Positions 26,176 through 35,200 are shown, counted from the stretch's first letter. The stretch: DNA of 64,000 bases from Jeotgalibaca arthritidis (GCF_011100465.1 NZ_CP049740.1:310001-374000); one strand, 5' to 3'. The notes: generated from the sequence alone by a model not told the origin. A program made the numbers and translations.

Positions 26176-26883
26176 TTATAGCGGTAATGTTTTTGTTGTT
26201 ACAAATCTTCTCCATGCTAGAATAACTCCCACACTACCTATTAAAAGAACTTGCCATAAAGGTAAATGATAAAGAGTTAGCCGCAATCGTAATAATCCAT
26301 AGGCTGCTAAGAAAGACACAACGATTAGGGAATAGCTGATATAGTCTCTGTATGTAGTAAACTGTTTGCTAGTTCGATACAACAATTTTGCTTTTTGACG
26401 TTGGTAAAACAAATAGACATAGGCAAAAACTAAAACAAAAAAGTTCAGTAAAACACCTAGTAGACTAAAAGGAATCGGTATAACCATCGTCTCACTAAAG
26501 CTATAGCCGTACCAAGCTCCTAACAAGAAAGCAAAAAACGCATAGGCGACTAAATAAAGAGAGAACGCATACAACGGAAACTGAAAACGATCCTTAATAA
26601 TGTTAATAGGATGTAGCTTATTTCTCTTGTAGATGACTTTCTCAACAAACAATCTGTGGTCAACACCGAATTCTTCATCTGCTCGCTTGCCATCTAATTG
26701 TGCCTCTTTAATTTTTAATAACACAAGTTGGCAAATTTCTAATTTAAAGGCTTGTGGTTTTGATTCTGATAATGAATCTAATTCTAATAAACATTTTTTA
26801 TAGTAGGCTTCATTGTAAGGTAATAACTCTTCTGGATTAAGCTTTTGATTGTAATTTGTAGGAATAACGTCTCTAATAAACAT
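26176..26883 (-). CDS. Hypothetical membrane protein (DUF1129-like)
   Basis: A 235-residue protein with a soluble helical N-terminus (1-95) and four to five membrane helices in the C-terminal half. The N-terminal part (LLKIKEAQLDGKRADEEFG) resembles the EAQ..GK.A...FG pattern of DUF1129 membrane proteins of lactic acid bacteria; function is unknown. It has no operon partner: a terminator follows it and repeat copy B lies about 90 bases upstream. Confidence 0.7.
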   Translation of the reverse strand: MFIRDVIPTNYNQKLNPEELLPYNEAYYKKCLLELDSLSESKPQAFKLEICQLVLLKIKEAQLDGKRADEEFGVDHRLFVEKVIYKRNKLHPINIIKDRFQFPLYAFSLYLVAYAFFAFLLGAWYGYSFSETMVIPIPFSLLGVLLNFFVLVFAYVYLFYQRQKAKLLYRTSKQFTTYRDYISYSLIVVSFLAAYGLLRLRLTLYHLPLWQVLLIGSVGVILAWRRFVTTKTLPL

Positions 26884-26970
26884 GACAAACGCCCCTCTCT
26901 CAAATCATCATTCAATCTATATAAGTATATTATAAATGAAGTGTCTGAAAAAATGAACAAAAACGACTAA

Positions 26971-27181
26971 TAAGAAAAGCGGACAAGTCCGCCTTGGCCT
27001 ATGAAAAAATAGGAAATTTGACCCTGAATTGTCAGGAGACTTCACGCTTCAGCGGGTTAGCCGAATGATATGCGTTAGCGAGCAGCGAAGCGCGCAATGG
27101 GGCAAATTTATCTTTTTTTCACTAGGTCAGGACTTGGGAGCTAGACATTGATGGCTGAACTTATAATCCCCTAGTCTATAA
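26971..27181 (+). repeat. Palindromic intergenic repeat, copy B (full length)
   Basis: A 211-base element, nearly identical to copy C (46359-46569; one base difference seen). From TAAGAAAAGCGGAC to CTAGTCTATAA it contains GCGGAC-AA-GTCCGC, and inner arms GACAAGTCC/GGACTT, CCTATGAAAAA/TTTTTCACTAGG and AAATTTG-CCC/GGGGCAAATTT, so the whole unit is one long imperfect palindrome with a GC-rich centre. Its CTATAA end touches the U-tract of the trpX terminator. It holds no ORF of note. Confidence 0.92.
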
Positions 27182-27213
27182 GAAAAACCGTGTAGCTACT
27201 TTCTGCTACACGG
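27182..27213 (-). terminator. Intrinsic terminator of the trpX-type gene
   Basis: CCGTGTAGC / GCTACACGG with an eight-base loop on the minus strand, followed by TTTTTC, which runs into repeat copy B. Confidence 0.9.
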
Positions 27214-27224
27214 CATTATTTTTA

Positions 27225-28205
27225 TTATTCAGGTACAGTGATTGAAGCCGGGTCAATACCCAAGGCCTCTGCCATTTCCTCATTTACGACCAATTCTAAA
27301 TTTTTAGAAGACTGTACTGCCATATCAGCAGTTGTCGCTCCATTTTCTAGAATGTCTAGTGCCATCTCACCAGTTTGGCGACCTAATTCGTAGTAATCAA
27401 TTCCGTAAGTTGCTAGACCACCATCTAACACTTGGTCTGCTGCTGCTGCAACAACCGGTAGCTTATAATTTTTTGCTACTTGTGCTACGGTTGCCATTGT
27501 ACTTGCCAGCGTATTATCTGTCGGAATATAAACACCATCAACATCTTGAGCCAGAGACTCCATAGCTTGTTGTACATCATTAGTTGAAGATACAGTTAAA
27601 ACAACCACATTTTGATCATTTTCTTCAAGAATTGCTTTCGCTTGATCAGCTTGAATAACAGAATTTGGCTCACTAGAATTGTAGATGATACCGATATTCT
27701 CAGCATCTTCTGCAACAGATAATAGTAATTTGACTTGCTCCTCAATCGGACCTGCATCCGTTGTACCTGTAATATTTGCACCTGGTTTTTCTAAGCTAGC
27801 AACAAGTCCTGCGTCCACTGGATCAGTGACTGCCGTGAATAAAATTGGTGTGTCTTTTTCTATATTGGCTAGTGATTGAACAGCTGGTGTTGCAATCGCT
27901 AAAATCAAATCATTATCCCCTGCTAAACGTTCAGACATGGTTTGAAGATTGGCTTGGTCACCTTGTGCATTTTGATAGTCTAATGTCAGGTTCTCACCTT
28001 CTACATAACCTGCTTCTTCTAATACATCGACAAAGCCTTGGCGTGATGCGTTTAATGATTCATGATCCATTAGTTGTAAAATACCAATAGCAAGTTCCTT
28101 GTTAGCACCATCGTTCGCTGCATTTTCATCTGATCCGCCACAAGCTGCAAGCAAGACGCCTGCTCCTAATGTCAAACCTATTCTCTTCATCCATTGTTTC
28201 ATCAT
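27225..28205 (-). CDS. TrpX-family ABC transporter substrate-binding lipoprotein
   Basis: A 326-residue lipoprotein (signal peptide with lipobox LAAC, then GGSDENAAND). The mature part is the ABC_sub_bind fold: IGILQLMDHESLNASRQGF, ILFTAVTDPVDAGLV, NITGTTD, GIIYNSSEPNS and IPTDNTLAST. This family binds aromatic amino acids in the TrpXYZ system. The permease and ATPase genes that normally accompany it are absent here; the gene is followed by a terminator and a repeat. The leader peptide upstream contains Phe and Tyr but no Trp codons, so phenylalanine or tyrosine is the more likely ligand. The start ATG at 28205 follows GGGAGG by nine bases. Confidence 0.88.
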   Translation of the reverse strand: MMKQWMKRIGLTLGAGVLLAACGGSDENAANDGANKELAIGILQLMDHESLNASRQGFVDVLEEAGYVEGENLTLDYQNAQGDQANLQTMSERLAGDNDLILAIATPAVQSLANIEKDTPILFTAVTDPVDAGLVASLEKPGANITGTTDAGPIEEQVKLLLSVAEDAENIGIIYNSSEPNSVIQADQAKAILEENDQNVVVLTVSSTNDVQQAMESLAQDVDGVYIPTDNTLASTMATVAQVAKNYKLPVVAAAADQVLDGGLATYGIDYYELGRQTGEMALDILENGATTADMAVQSSKNLELVVNEEMAEALGIDPASITVPE

Positions 28206-28254
28206 CTCTATATTCCTCCCAGAATGTTGTGAGTATCTCTTATGAAATAAAACC

Positions 28255-28540
28255 AAAAAACCCATTCAGATTTTAAATCATCTGAATGGGTTCATAAATC
28301 TCTATTAGTAACCAATAAAATCAGTTTTACTAACACCACTCAGATTTTCATCTATGTGGCATTTGCTCATGCAAAGTAACTCTAGCCTCATAGATACAAA
28401 CGTTGTTTGCCACGTTTGCATCCATGAATTCATGTCTACAAACGTTACCTAAAGAAGCTAAAGTAAAAGCTATGCAATTGATTAAGTGATTTTATTTTGA
28501 TTTTCATAGAAATTCCTCACATCTTTTATTTAGTAATGCC
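28255..28540 (-). promoter_or_regulatory. Transcription attenuator of the trpX-type gene
   Basis: The leader ends with a perfect 11-bp terminator (arms 28280-28290 and 28261-28271, then six U). The 10-base segment 28336-28345 pairs fully with the terminator 5' arm, forming an antiterminator. That segment can instead pair 9/10 with 28350-28359, which can pair 9/10 with 28386-28395. CGUUUG/CAAACG/CGUUUG segments (28439-28444, 28413-28418, 28397-28402) extend the chain back to the stop codon of the leader peptide. The alternating pairs form a seven-segment switch: with segment 1 free (stalled ribosome) the antiterminator forms; with it covered the terminator forms. Confidence 0.8.
28445..28507 (-). 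CDS. Phe/Tyr leader peptide of the trpX-type gene
   Basis: A 20-codon ORF with GAGG eight bases before its ATG, placed at the 5' end of the predicted transcript. It ends FYFSFFR, so five of its last seven residues are Phe or Tyr, against none in the first thirteen. The ending differs from that of the pheA leader peptide (TYFSYFR) at only two of seven positions. It has no Trp codon. The stop codon abuts segment 1 of the alternating RNA hairpins. Confidence 0.85.
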   Translation of the reverse strand: MKIKIKSLNQLHSFYFSFFR

Positions 28541-28569
28541 ATCATACTGGAGTTATCATGAGAAGTCAA
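28541..28569 (-). promoter_or_regulatory. Sigma-A promoter of the trpX-type transcription unit
   Basis: TTGACT (28564-28569), 17-base spacer, TATGAT (28541-28546): a near-consensus promoter that starts the leader-peptide message. Confidence 0.85.
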
Positions 28570-28600
28570 TGATAAAATTAAAACTAAATGAGCAAAAAAC

Positions 28601-29113
28601 CTAATGTTTGATAATTTTTCTTAATCGATTGGCTAAAACTACCGCTAATACAGCCTTTATGCCATCTCCCGGTAAAAACAATAACACACCGCTTATTAAT
28701 AATTGGCTAAAAGATAAACCAAGCTCTAAGAAGACATTCAATATAATTGCCATATATGGTGTTCCGATGACGTAAATAAGCCCGGTAGCTAGTATAACTA
28801 AATAACGATCAGCCGTCACTTTCCCAGTCTTTTTTAAGTAAGAAATAACAGGGGCCACGATTATAAATGCAATTAAAAAACCAAAACTAGGACTTAGAAA
28901 AATTTGCCCTCCTCTTACTAGGACAGATAAAAGTAAATGTAATAGTTGTGCAAAAAAAGCGCTTTGTGGGTTTAACAATAGTGCCGTTAATAGAACAAAT
29001 AAGGTCTGAAGAGTCACTGGAACAGGACCAATAGGAATGCTAATGAAGCTCCCAATAAAACTTAAGGCTGCCATTAAACTGATTTTTGATAAATCACGAG
29101 TATTTAGTTTCAT
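28601..29113 (-). CDS. bioY: Biotin transporter BioY
   Basis: A 170-residue membrane protein with six hydrophobic helices, the S (substrate-binding) component of an ECF-type biotin importer. The family motif PVPVTLQTLFVLL is near the N-terminus and GRG-type conserved FLPGD near the C-terminus. The start is the ATG at 29113, preceded by AAGGAG; it overlaps the end of birA by 20 bases. Co-transcription with birA places biotin uptake and its sensor under one operator. Confidence 0.93.
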   Translation of the reverse strand: MKLNTRDLSKISLMAALSFIGSFISIPIGPVPVTLQTLFVLLTALLLNPQSAFFAQLLHLLLSVLVRGGQIFLSPSFGFLIAFIIVAPVISYLKKTGKVTADRYLVILATGLIYVIGTPYMAIILNVFLELGLSFSQLLISGVLLFLPGDGIKAVLAVVLANRLRKIIKH

Positions 29114-30095
29114 AAAATCCTTCTCCTTCTCGCATTTGAATGCTAATTTCTCCATATGATAATATCTTATGACTACCATCTTCTAGGCGAACAACTAATC
29201 CACCATCATTGTCTATCTCTTCCGCAACCGCTCTAACTTGTTCTTGTTTTTGCTTAAACGTAATTGTTTTGCCTAAAACAAAGCACCTTTTCCGATAGTC
29301 CTCTAAAAAAGTTCTGCTATTAATGTTCTGATAAATCGCTAAGAAGTTATTAATGATGCTGACAGTCAAATCATTACGATTAATTGTGCCACTTGAGTGA
29401 TTGCTTAATCCACCAACTTTATTTTTTAAGTCATCAGGTAATTGCTCTCTATCCACTGAAATATTAATGCCAATACCTAAAATAATGGACTCAACTGACT
29501 GAGTTTCGAAATTCATTATCCCTTCCGTTAAAATACCGCAAATTTTTCGTCCATTTAGGAAAATATCATTAACCCACTTAATTTTAGGGCTTAACGAGGT
29601 CATCTCCTCAATAGACTGACAAACTGCTACTGCAGCAGCTGTCGTCAGCAGTGCCGCATCAACTTCTGAAGAAATATGCTGGAGGGCAAGACTCATATAT
29701 AAGCCTGTTTTTTCAGGAGAATGAAAAAAGCGTCCGTGTCTCCCTCGCCCAGCTGTTTGTTCATCACTAACGACTAAAAAATTACCACTAAGTTGGGTCT
29801 CTAACAATCGCTTAGCTTCTGAATTAGTAGAATCAATACTAGCATATGCTATAACGGTCACATCATGGTCTAGTTTCGATTGAATCTGCTCTTGGTTTAA
29901 TACATCTGATTGAGAAGATAGTCGATAACCGTTGTTGGTTCCAGACTCTATTAGGTAGCCTTCCGCTCGCAAACTTTGGATCGCCTTCCAAACTGACGTC
30001 CGACTCACACCTAGCTGTGTTGCAATCAGCTGTCCGGAATAGATTTTTTCTTTATTATGTTCAAGTAATGCTAGTACTTTATCTTTCGTTGACAT
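29094..30095 (-). CDS. birA: Bifunctional biotin-protein ligase / biotin operon repressor
   Basis: A 333-residue group II BirA: N-terminal winged helix (SGQLIATQLGVSRTSVWKAIQSL), central ligase domain with the biotinyl-AMP loop GRGRHGRFFHSP and KWVNDIFLNGRKICGILTE, and a C-terminal SH3-like domain. It biotinylates carboxylases and, with biotinyl-AMP, represses biotin genes. A matching BirA operator overlaps its own promoter, so it should be autoregulated. bioY overlaps its 3' end. Confidence 0.95.
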   Translation of the reverse strand: MSTKDKVLALLEHNKEKIYSGQLIATQLGVSRTSVWKAIQSLRAEGYLIESGTNNGYRLSSQSDVLNQEQIQSKLDHDVTVIAYASIDSTNSEAKRLLETQLSGNFLVVSDEQTAGRGRHGRFFHSPEKTGLYMSLALQHISSEVDAALLTTAAAVAVCQSIEEMTSLSPKIKWVNDIFLNGRKICGILTEGIMNFETQSVESIILGIGINISVDREQLPDDLKNKVGGLSNHSSGTINRNDLTVSIINNFLAIYQNINSRTFLEDYRKRCFVLGKTITFKQKQEQVRAVAEEIDNDGGLVVRLEDGSHKILSYGEISIQMREGEGFYETKYS

Positions 30096-30117
30096 CCTAC
30101 CACCTCATTTTTCACTT

Positions 30118-30171
30118 ATTTTATAGAATCGGTTACCCATTGTCAACTGTTTTTACAAAACAGGTTAACAA
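30118..30171 (-). promoter_or_regulatory. birA-bioY promoter with BirA operator
   Basis: On the minus strand TTGTTAAC-N16-GTTGACAA (30140-30171) matches the Firmicute BirA operator with one mismatch. Its right half contains the -35 TTGACA (30141-30146), followed after 17 bases by TAAAAT (30118-30123). Binding would block the promoter directly. Confidence 0.88.
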
Positions 30172-30177
30172 TATACG

Positions 30178-30206
30178 CAAAAAAAGAGAGCAGATTAGCT
30201 CTCTTC
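30178..30206 (-). terminator. Intrinsic terminator of the LysM-3D gene
   Basis: AAGAGAGC / GCTCTCTT hairpin with six-base loop on the minus strand, followed by TTTTT. Confidence 0.85.
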
Positions 30207-30218
30207 TGTTATATTCTA

Positions 30219-30962
30219 TTAAGGTAAAACTGTGATTGTCATTGTTTGGCGACCAAATGCCCAAGCAGCATTTAAATCAGTAATATGAACATCAATTCTG
30301 TTTCCAACGATTGCTGAACCAGTATCTCCAGCAATAAATGTGCCATATCCTGGAATAACTACTGTTGAACCTAATGGAATAACACTTGGGTCAACCGCAA
30401 TAACGTTTGGTGTTTGACGTAAGTTAATGCCAGTATAAGTGTAGTCACTTAATGATGGTTGGTTTGTTGAGTAAGCTGTTGCTTCAACAGTTATTGTATA
30501 ACCTTCTGAAGTTGCAGGTGCTGTTTCTTCAACGACTACTTCTTCAACAACTGGTGTTTCTACGACAGTTTCTACAACTGGCGTTTCTACTTCTACAATT
30601 TCTTCCTCATGGCTAACATCGTATGAACGTGTTTCTTCACCTTCTCCAACCGTTACAATTGCTTTGTCAGATGACAGAGAAATTTTGTTTCCTACAATGA
30701 TCATATCCGCATTTGAAATGTTATTTACTTCTACTAGTGTATCTAATGAAATTTCTGTTGCTGCTGCGATAGCTGATAAAGTATCGCCCCATGTTACCAT
30801 GTAGTTGCTACCATTTTCATCTTCTTGAATATCTTGTTTGATCTCCTCAACTGAACGTGCTGTCCAAGTAGCTGCACTTGCTTCAGTTGGGTTTGCGAAT
30901 GCTAAAATACCTGAAAAAGCAATTGAAGCACCTGCTACGAATAATTTTCTTTTGATTGTCAT
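30219..30962 (-). CDS. Secreted LysM and 3D domain protein
   Basis: A 247-residue exported protein: signal peptide ending near AEASAA-type ANPTEASAA, one LysM peptidoglycan-binding domain (about 53-97, YMVTWGDTLSAIAAATEISLDTL with later VGNKISL), a Glu/Val/Thr-rich linker, and a C-terminal 3D domain with VDPSVIPLGS, GDTGSAIVGN and RIDVHITDL. It is a wall-bound lytic/remodelling protein. The 3D part is paralogous to that at 5050-6249, so two wall proteins with the same catalytic module and different targeting domains lie in this window. Its own promoter lies at 31094-31122. Confidence 0.9.
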   Translation of the reverse strand: MTIKRKLFVAGASIAFSGILAFANPTEASAATWTARSVEEIKQDIQEDENGSNYMVTWGDTLSAIAAATEISLDTLVEVNNISNADMIIVGNKISLSSDKAIVTVGEGEETRSYDVSHEEEIVEVETPVVETVVETPVVEEVVVEETAPATSEGYTITVEATAYSTNQPSLSDYTYTGINLRQTPNVIAVDPSVIPLGSTVVIPGYGTFIAGDTGSAIVGNRIDVHITDLNAAWAFGRQTMTITVLP

Positions 30963-31093
30963 GTTTATATTTCTTTCCTTTCTTAGAAACCGTGGCTGTT
31001 ATTCAGCCTGCTATATACAAATTTCATCACCTTTTGTTCCTTTCAAAAAGGGATGTCTTTCAAAGCCAAAGTAATCCTAACACTTTTTTTTGC

Positions 31094-31122
31094 TATTATG
31101 GGCATTTACACCTTATTGTCAA
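31094..31122 (-). promoter_or_regulatory. Promoter of the LysM-3D gene
   Basis: TTGACA (31117-31122), 17-base spacer, ATAATA (31094-31099). The 5' untranslated region is about 125 bases. Further upstream, to about 31290, the sequence is AT-rich and I see no gene; it contains two TGTAAT half-sites but not at WalR spacing. Confidence 0.65.
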
Positions 31123-31289
31123 CATGCCTTAATGGTTTTGTATTAAGAAAGGGTGTTCATTACAAAACAAACTCAAATATTACATAGATTTCAAGAAACA
31201 TTTGTTTTTGTAACATTAGAATTGTCATTATTTTCTAATTTTTATTGATAAGACAAGACTTCTTATGTTTTTTTTCCAAACAAAAGTTT

Positions 31290-31327
31290 GCACAAAAAAA
31301 GTCGACGTTTGAACGTCGACTTTTTTA
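31290..31327. terminator. Bidirectional terminator after copZ
   Basis: AAAAAAAGTCGACGTT / AACGTCGACTTTTTT, a near-perfect palindrome beyond the copZ stop codon. Confidence 0.9.
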
Positions 31328-31340
31328 CACAATATTTACT

Positions 31341-31544
31341 TTATTTAACGACCGTAAACTTGGTTTCTGCTAATGCATTTGAGAATTCTAGCTCTTCAAT
31401 TGGTCTAGAGCTATCAACTACTGCTTTTTTGGCTTCGCGATCAACTGTAACGTTTGTGACACCTTCAATTGATTCAAACCGTTCTTTAACAGTTGTTGCG
31501 CAACCCTCGCACTTCATACCATCAATTTTTATTTCTACTGCCAT
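31341..31544 (-). CDS. copZ: Copper chaperone CopZ
   Basis: A 67-residue heavy-metal-associated domain with the metal-binding loop GMKCEGC at residues 9-15 and the ferredoxin-like beta-alpha pattern. It carries Cu(I) to CopA and CopY. It is the third gene of copY-copA-copZ and is closed by a terminator. Confidence 0.93.
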   Translation of the reverse strand: MAVEIKIDGMKCEGCATTVKERFESIEGVTNVTVDREAKKAVVDSSRPIEELEFSNALAETKFTVVK

Positions 31545-31564
31545 TATTTCTCTCCCCTTTCATT

Positions 31565-34009
31565 TTATTTCTTAGCTTTAAATCGTTTCAAACGCAATGC
31601 ATTGAGTAATACTGAAACAGAGCTGAAGCTCATCGCCGCTCCAGCAATCATCGGATTAAGTAACGGGCCACCAAAAATATGTAATAACCCCATAGCAACT
31701 GGAATCCCTAACACATTATAGGCAAAGGCCCAGAATAAGTTTTCCTTGATATTTTTAATAGTTGCTCGGCTTAATTCAATTGCGGTTGGTACATCTGTTA
31801 AATCACTGTGCATCAGAACAATATCTGCTGACTCAATTGCAACATCCGTCCCACTTCCAATTGCCATACCAATATCTGCCTGTGCCAGAGCTGGGGCATC
31901 ATTAATACCATCTCCGACCATCGCAACTTTTTTGCCTTCTTTTTGTAATTCACTGACATGGAAGGCTTTATCTTCTGGTAAAACATCGCTTAATACACGC
32001 TTGATACCGACTTCTCTTGCAATTGCTTCTGCTGTTTGTTTATTATCGCCTGTCATCATGACAACTTCAAGTCCCATTTGTTGTAAAGTTCGAACAGCCT
32101 CTTTGCTGTTCACTTTTAAAGTATCTGCAACAGCAACAATGCCTTGAATTTCATTATCTAACGCTAAATACATCGGTGTTTTTCCTTGTGAGGCTAGTTG
32201 ATGAGCAGACGTCTCTAAGTGGCCTAACTCGATCTGGTTATCACTCATCAGTTTTAAGTTTCCGAGTAGAACTGTTTTTTCTTCTATAGAAACACTGATA
32301 CCATGACCCGGAATTGCCTGAAAATGACTTGTTTTTTCTAAAGTTAGTTGACGGTTTAAGGCTTCCCTCACAATAGCTTCCCCTAAAGGATGTTCCGATC
32401 CAACTTCTGCTGATGCAGCGAGGCCTAATAAATCATTCTCTGATAAATCTGCTAAAGTGATGATATCCGTTACTTTGGGCTTACCTTCTGTGATTGTTCC
32501 CGTTTTATCGAGAACAACGGTTTGAATACTGTGTGTTGTTTCGAGTGCTTCACCACTTTTAATCAACACGCCATTCTCAGCACCCTTTCCTGTTCCAACC
32601 ATAATCGCTGTTGGCGTTGCAAGCCCTAGTGCACATGGACAGGCAATAACTAATACAGAAATAGTAATGGTCAATGCAAAAACCCAAGATTCTTGGCCTA
32701 AGAAATACCAAGCTAAGCCAGATAAAATTGCTAATCCGATGACAATAGGAACAAATATTCCTGAAATTTTATCAGCCATTTTAGCAATGGGAGCTTTTGA
32801 ACCTTGAGCATTTTCAACAAGCGTAATGATTTGAGATAGCACTGTGTCTTTTCCAACCTTAGTTGCTTCATAAGTGATGGTTCCATTTTGATTAATCGAT
32901 GCCCCAATAACCTGATCGCCTACTTGCTTCTCAACAGGTAGACTTTCCCCAGTCAACATAGCTTCGTCAATAGACGTTCTTCCTTCTACAATCACACCGT
33001 CCACAGCGATTTTTTCTCCTGGTCTTACTACAAGCTGATCGCCTACTTCTACAGCATCTATTGGAATCTCAACTTCCTTACCTTCTCTCATAACTCGAGC
33101 TGTTTTAGGAGCTAATCCCATCAGCGTTTTTATAGCTTCAGATGTTTTACCTTTGGATACTGCTTCAAAATATTTTCCGAGTGTAATGAGAGTCAAGATA
33201 ACAGCTGCCGACTCATAATAGAGTGCCATCGCAAAATCTGCTTCACCATTAAAAATACGAACAGTCGCATATACACTATAAAGAAAGGCAGCACTTGTTC
33301 CTAGTGAAACGAGAGAATCCATATTAGGATGTCCCTTAACAAGGGCCTTGAATCCTGATGTAAAGAATTTTTTACCGATTATCATAACAGGCAGAGTTAA
33401 AATAAATTGAATGACTGCGAATGCCGTAGCATGATGCATGGGATCAATCACACTTGGAATAGGTAACCCAATCATATGTCCCATTGAAATATAGAATAAT
33501 GGAATGGTAAAGATGGCTGATAACCAAAATCGCCGCCACATTCCTTTAATATGTTCTTGTTTCTTTTCACGATCTTGATCAACCGTATCGATAACTTCCT
33601 TCGCTTGGTAACCTGATTCATGAACTGCATCCATAATCGCCTTTGTAGAAATACGATCAGCCGGATATTGAACTGATAATTTTTCTGTGGCTAAGTTAAC
33701 AGAAGCATAGCCTTCTCCAACTAATTTCCCAACTGCCTTTTCTACGGTCTGGGCACAGCTAGCACAGGACATTCCTTCTATATCAAATACTTTAGTTGTC
33801 AGCGGTTCGATAGCTTTATAACCAGCTTCAGTTATCGCTCGCTCAATTTGGGTAAAATCAATAGCATGTTTTGAAGAAACAGTTAGTTTTTCAGTTGCTA
33901 AGTTAACAGAGGCTTGATCAACCCCTGCCACTTTAACTGCAGCTTTTTCTACTGCCTGAGCGCAACTCGCACAAGACATTCCTTCTATATTATAAGTCTC
34001 TTGTTTCAT
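31565..34009 (-). CDS. copA: Copper-exporting P-type ATPase
   Basis: An 814-residue P1B-type ATPase. Two N-terminal HMA domains each carry GMSCASC. Eight membrane helices follow, with the transport motif CPCALG in helix 6, the phosphorylation motif DKTGT, TGES in the actuator domain, SEHPLGEAI as the HP motif, and [10 protein letters not shown]. It exports Cu(I) from the cytoplasm. The start is the ATG at 34009 with GGAGTGAG upstream, 16 bases after the copY stop. Confidence 0.96.
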   Translation of the reverse strand: MKQETYNIEGMSCASCAQAVEKAAVKVAGVDQASVNLATEKLTVSSKHAIDFTQIERAITEAGYKAIEPLTTKVFDIEGMSCASCAQTVEKAVGKLVGEGYASVNLATEKLSVQYPADRISTKAIMDAVHESGYQAKEVIDTVDQDREKKQEHIKGMWRRFWLSAIFTIPLFYISMGHMIGLPIPSVIDPMHHATAFAVIQFILTLPVMIIGKKFFTSGFKALVKGHPNMDSLVSLGTSAAFLYSVYATVRIFNGEADFAMALYYESAAVILTLITLGKYFEAVSKGKTSEAIKTLMGLAPKTARVMREGKEVEIPIDAVEVGDQLVVRPGEKIAVDGVIVEGRTSIDEAMLTGESLPVEKQVGDQVIGASINQNGTITYEATKVGKDTVLSQIITLVENAQGSKAPIAKMADKISGIFVPIVIGLAILSGLAWYFLGQESWVFALTITISVLVIACPCALGLATPTAIMVGTGKGAENGVLIKSGEALETTHSIQTVVLDKTGTITEGKPKVTDIITLADLSENDLLGLAASAEVGSEHPLGEAIVREALNRQLTLEKTSHFQAIPGHGISVSIEEKTVLLGNLKLMSDNQIELGHLETSAHQLASQGKTPMYLALDNEIQGIVAVADTLKVNSKEAVRTLQQMGLEVVMMTGDNKQTAEAIAREVGIKRVLSDVLPEDKAFHVSELQKEGKKVAMVGDGINDAPALAQADIGMAIGSGTDVAIESADIVLMHSDLTDVPTAIELSRATIKNIKENLFWAFAYNVLGIPVAMGLLHIFGGPLLNPMIAGAAMSFSSVSVLLNALRLKRFKAKK

Positions 34010-34025
34010 GGTCTCACTCCTTTTA

Positions 34026-34457
34026 TTAACAGTGGCACTGGCCGGGTATACAGTTACAGGCAACAGAAGATGGCGCTGTCTGTCGTTTTTCTTGAATAAT
34101 AGTAGCTAGTTTGTCTAAATCTGCTTGACTCAGTTGAGAGTCTTCCACCAAATTAGCTAATACATGTCCTACCTTTGTTGAACAAATATGATTAAGAACA
34201 GCTGAGGTCATTGACTGAATACTTTCTTCTTCAGTTTGGATTGCTGAGTAAAGATATTTATTACCTTCTTGTTCAGTAGAAACAACGCCTTTATCCACTA
34301 GACGTCCAATTAATGTTTTTATTGTTGCAGCTTTCCAACTCATTTTTTCCATTAATACATTGCTAATAAAACGACTCGTTACAGGTTGGTTTGTCCAAAT
34401 CACTCGCATAATTTCCCACTCTGCATCAGATATTTTGCTTTCAATTGCTTGTTGCAT
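34026..34457 (-). CDS. copY: Copper-responsive repressor CopY/TcrY
   Basis: A 143-residue BlaI/MecI-type winged-helix repressor ([23 protein letters not shown]) with the C-terminal metal motif [10 protein letters not shown], i.e. CxC-4x-CxC, which holds Zn(II) when bound to DNA and Cu(I) when released. It is the first gene of the cop operon and two cop boxes lie in its promoter. Confidence 0.96.
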   Translation of the reverse strand: MQQAIESKISDAEWEIMRVIWTNQPVTSRFISNVLMEKMSWKAATIKTLIGRLVDKGVVSTEQEGNKYLYSAIQTEEESIQSMTSAVLNHICSTKVGHVLANLVEDSQLSQADLDKLATIIQEKRQTAPSSVACNCIPGQCHC

Positions 34458-34479
34458 CGTACGATTACCGCCTTTCGTT

Positions 34480-34538
34480 TACATTTGTAATCAACTCATA
34501 TTTATAGTTTACATCCGTAAACGATTTTTGTCAACAAA
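34480..34538 (-). promoter_or_regulatory. cop operon promoter with two CopY operators
   Basis: TACATTTGTA (34480-34489) matches the cop box TACANNTGTA exactly; TACATCCGTA (34510-34519) has one mismatch and sits inside the longer palindrome GTTTAC-ATCC-GTAAAC. On the minus strand TTGACA (about 34529-34534) with a 17-base spacer to TAAACT brackets the second box. Confidence 0.88.
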
Positions 34539-34567
34539 AAAACCACTAACCTATTAGCTAGTGGTTT
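34537..34567 (-). terminator. Terminator after the FAD-oxidase pseudogene
   Basis: AACCACTA / TAGTGGTT hairpin with a ten-base loop and TTTTTTTG on the minus strand, just ahead of the cop promoter. Confidence 0.8.
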
Positions 34568-34573
34568 CTTGTC

Positions 34574-35200
34574 TTATAAAACTTTACCTGGATTTAACAG
34601 ATGGTTAGGATCAAACACCGATTTGATATTCCTCATCAATTCAAGATTAACATCAGCTGTCATTTGATGGAAATAGTTTTTTTAATGACTCCAATCCCAT
34701 GTTCTGAAGATGGTAATCCACCAAGTTCATGGATTTTTTGATAGATTTTTTTAAGAACAAAGTCACGTTTTTCTTCCCATACAGCCTGACTTTGGATATC
34801 ACCTCTCGTAATACAAGTGTGTAAATTCCCGTCACCAGCATGGCCGAAACTAATTAGCTTCAAGCCGCTCTCTTCCTCTAATACTTTCGTATAGTTATAG
34901 AGGGTAGCGATATGATTAACTGGAACAACCTCATCCATTGTCACCTGTTCCGAATAACTCACAACAGATGTGAGCAATTGATCTCTTAAAAACCATGCTG
35001 TATGCTCTTGGCTAGGATCAGTCAGTGGTAATAATTCAATACAATGATGGTTTAAAACACTTTGTTCAAGCAATTTAACCCTTTGTTCAATCGATTCATT
35101 ACTATCTCCATCTAATGTTATCAAGAGATAGGCTTATCCTTTTTGATTTGGAAAAGCTAATTTATTTTCTTTTTTACCTCATGCAATGGCTCCTCTTTAT
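34574..35200 (-). pseudogene. FAD-linked oxidase (GlcD-type) C-terminal remnant
   Basis: Conceptual translation gives the FAD_oxidase_C domain of glycolate/lactate oxidase subunits: KLAFPNQKG, stop, AYLLITLDGDSNE, then FGHAGDGNLH near the middle, SSEHGIGVIKK and FDPNHLLNPGKVL at the end. Defects are clear: an in-frame stop after NQKG, a frameshift in a run of seven A at about 34681-34687 that separates GIGVIKK from the downstream frame, and complete loss of the N-terminal FAD-binding domain. An intact relative is about 450 residues. The longest surviving frame is 34660-35124. Confidence 0.85.

Noticed and set aside
26971..27181. CRISPR or tRNA-like element in the repeat
   Set aside because: There is no short direct repeat/spacer pattern or cloverleaf; the three copies are dispersed and palindromic.
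30963..31290. Possible WalR box upstream of the LysM-3D gene
   Set aside because: Two TGTAAT hexamers are present on the minus strand but separated by 14 bases instead of 5.
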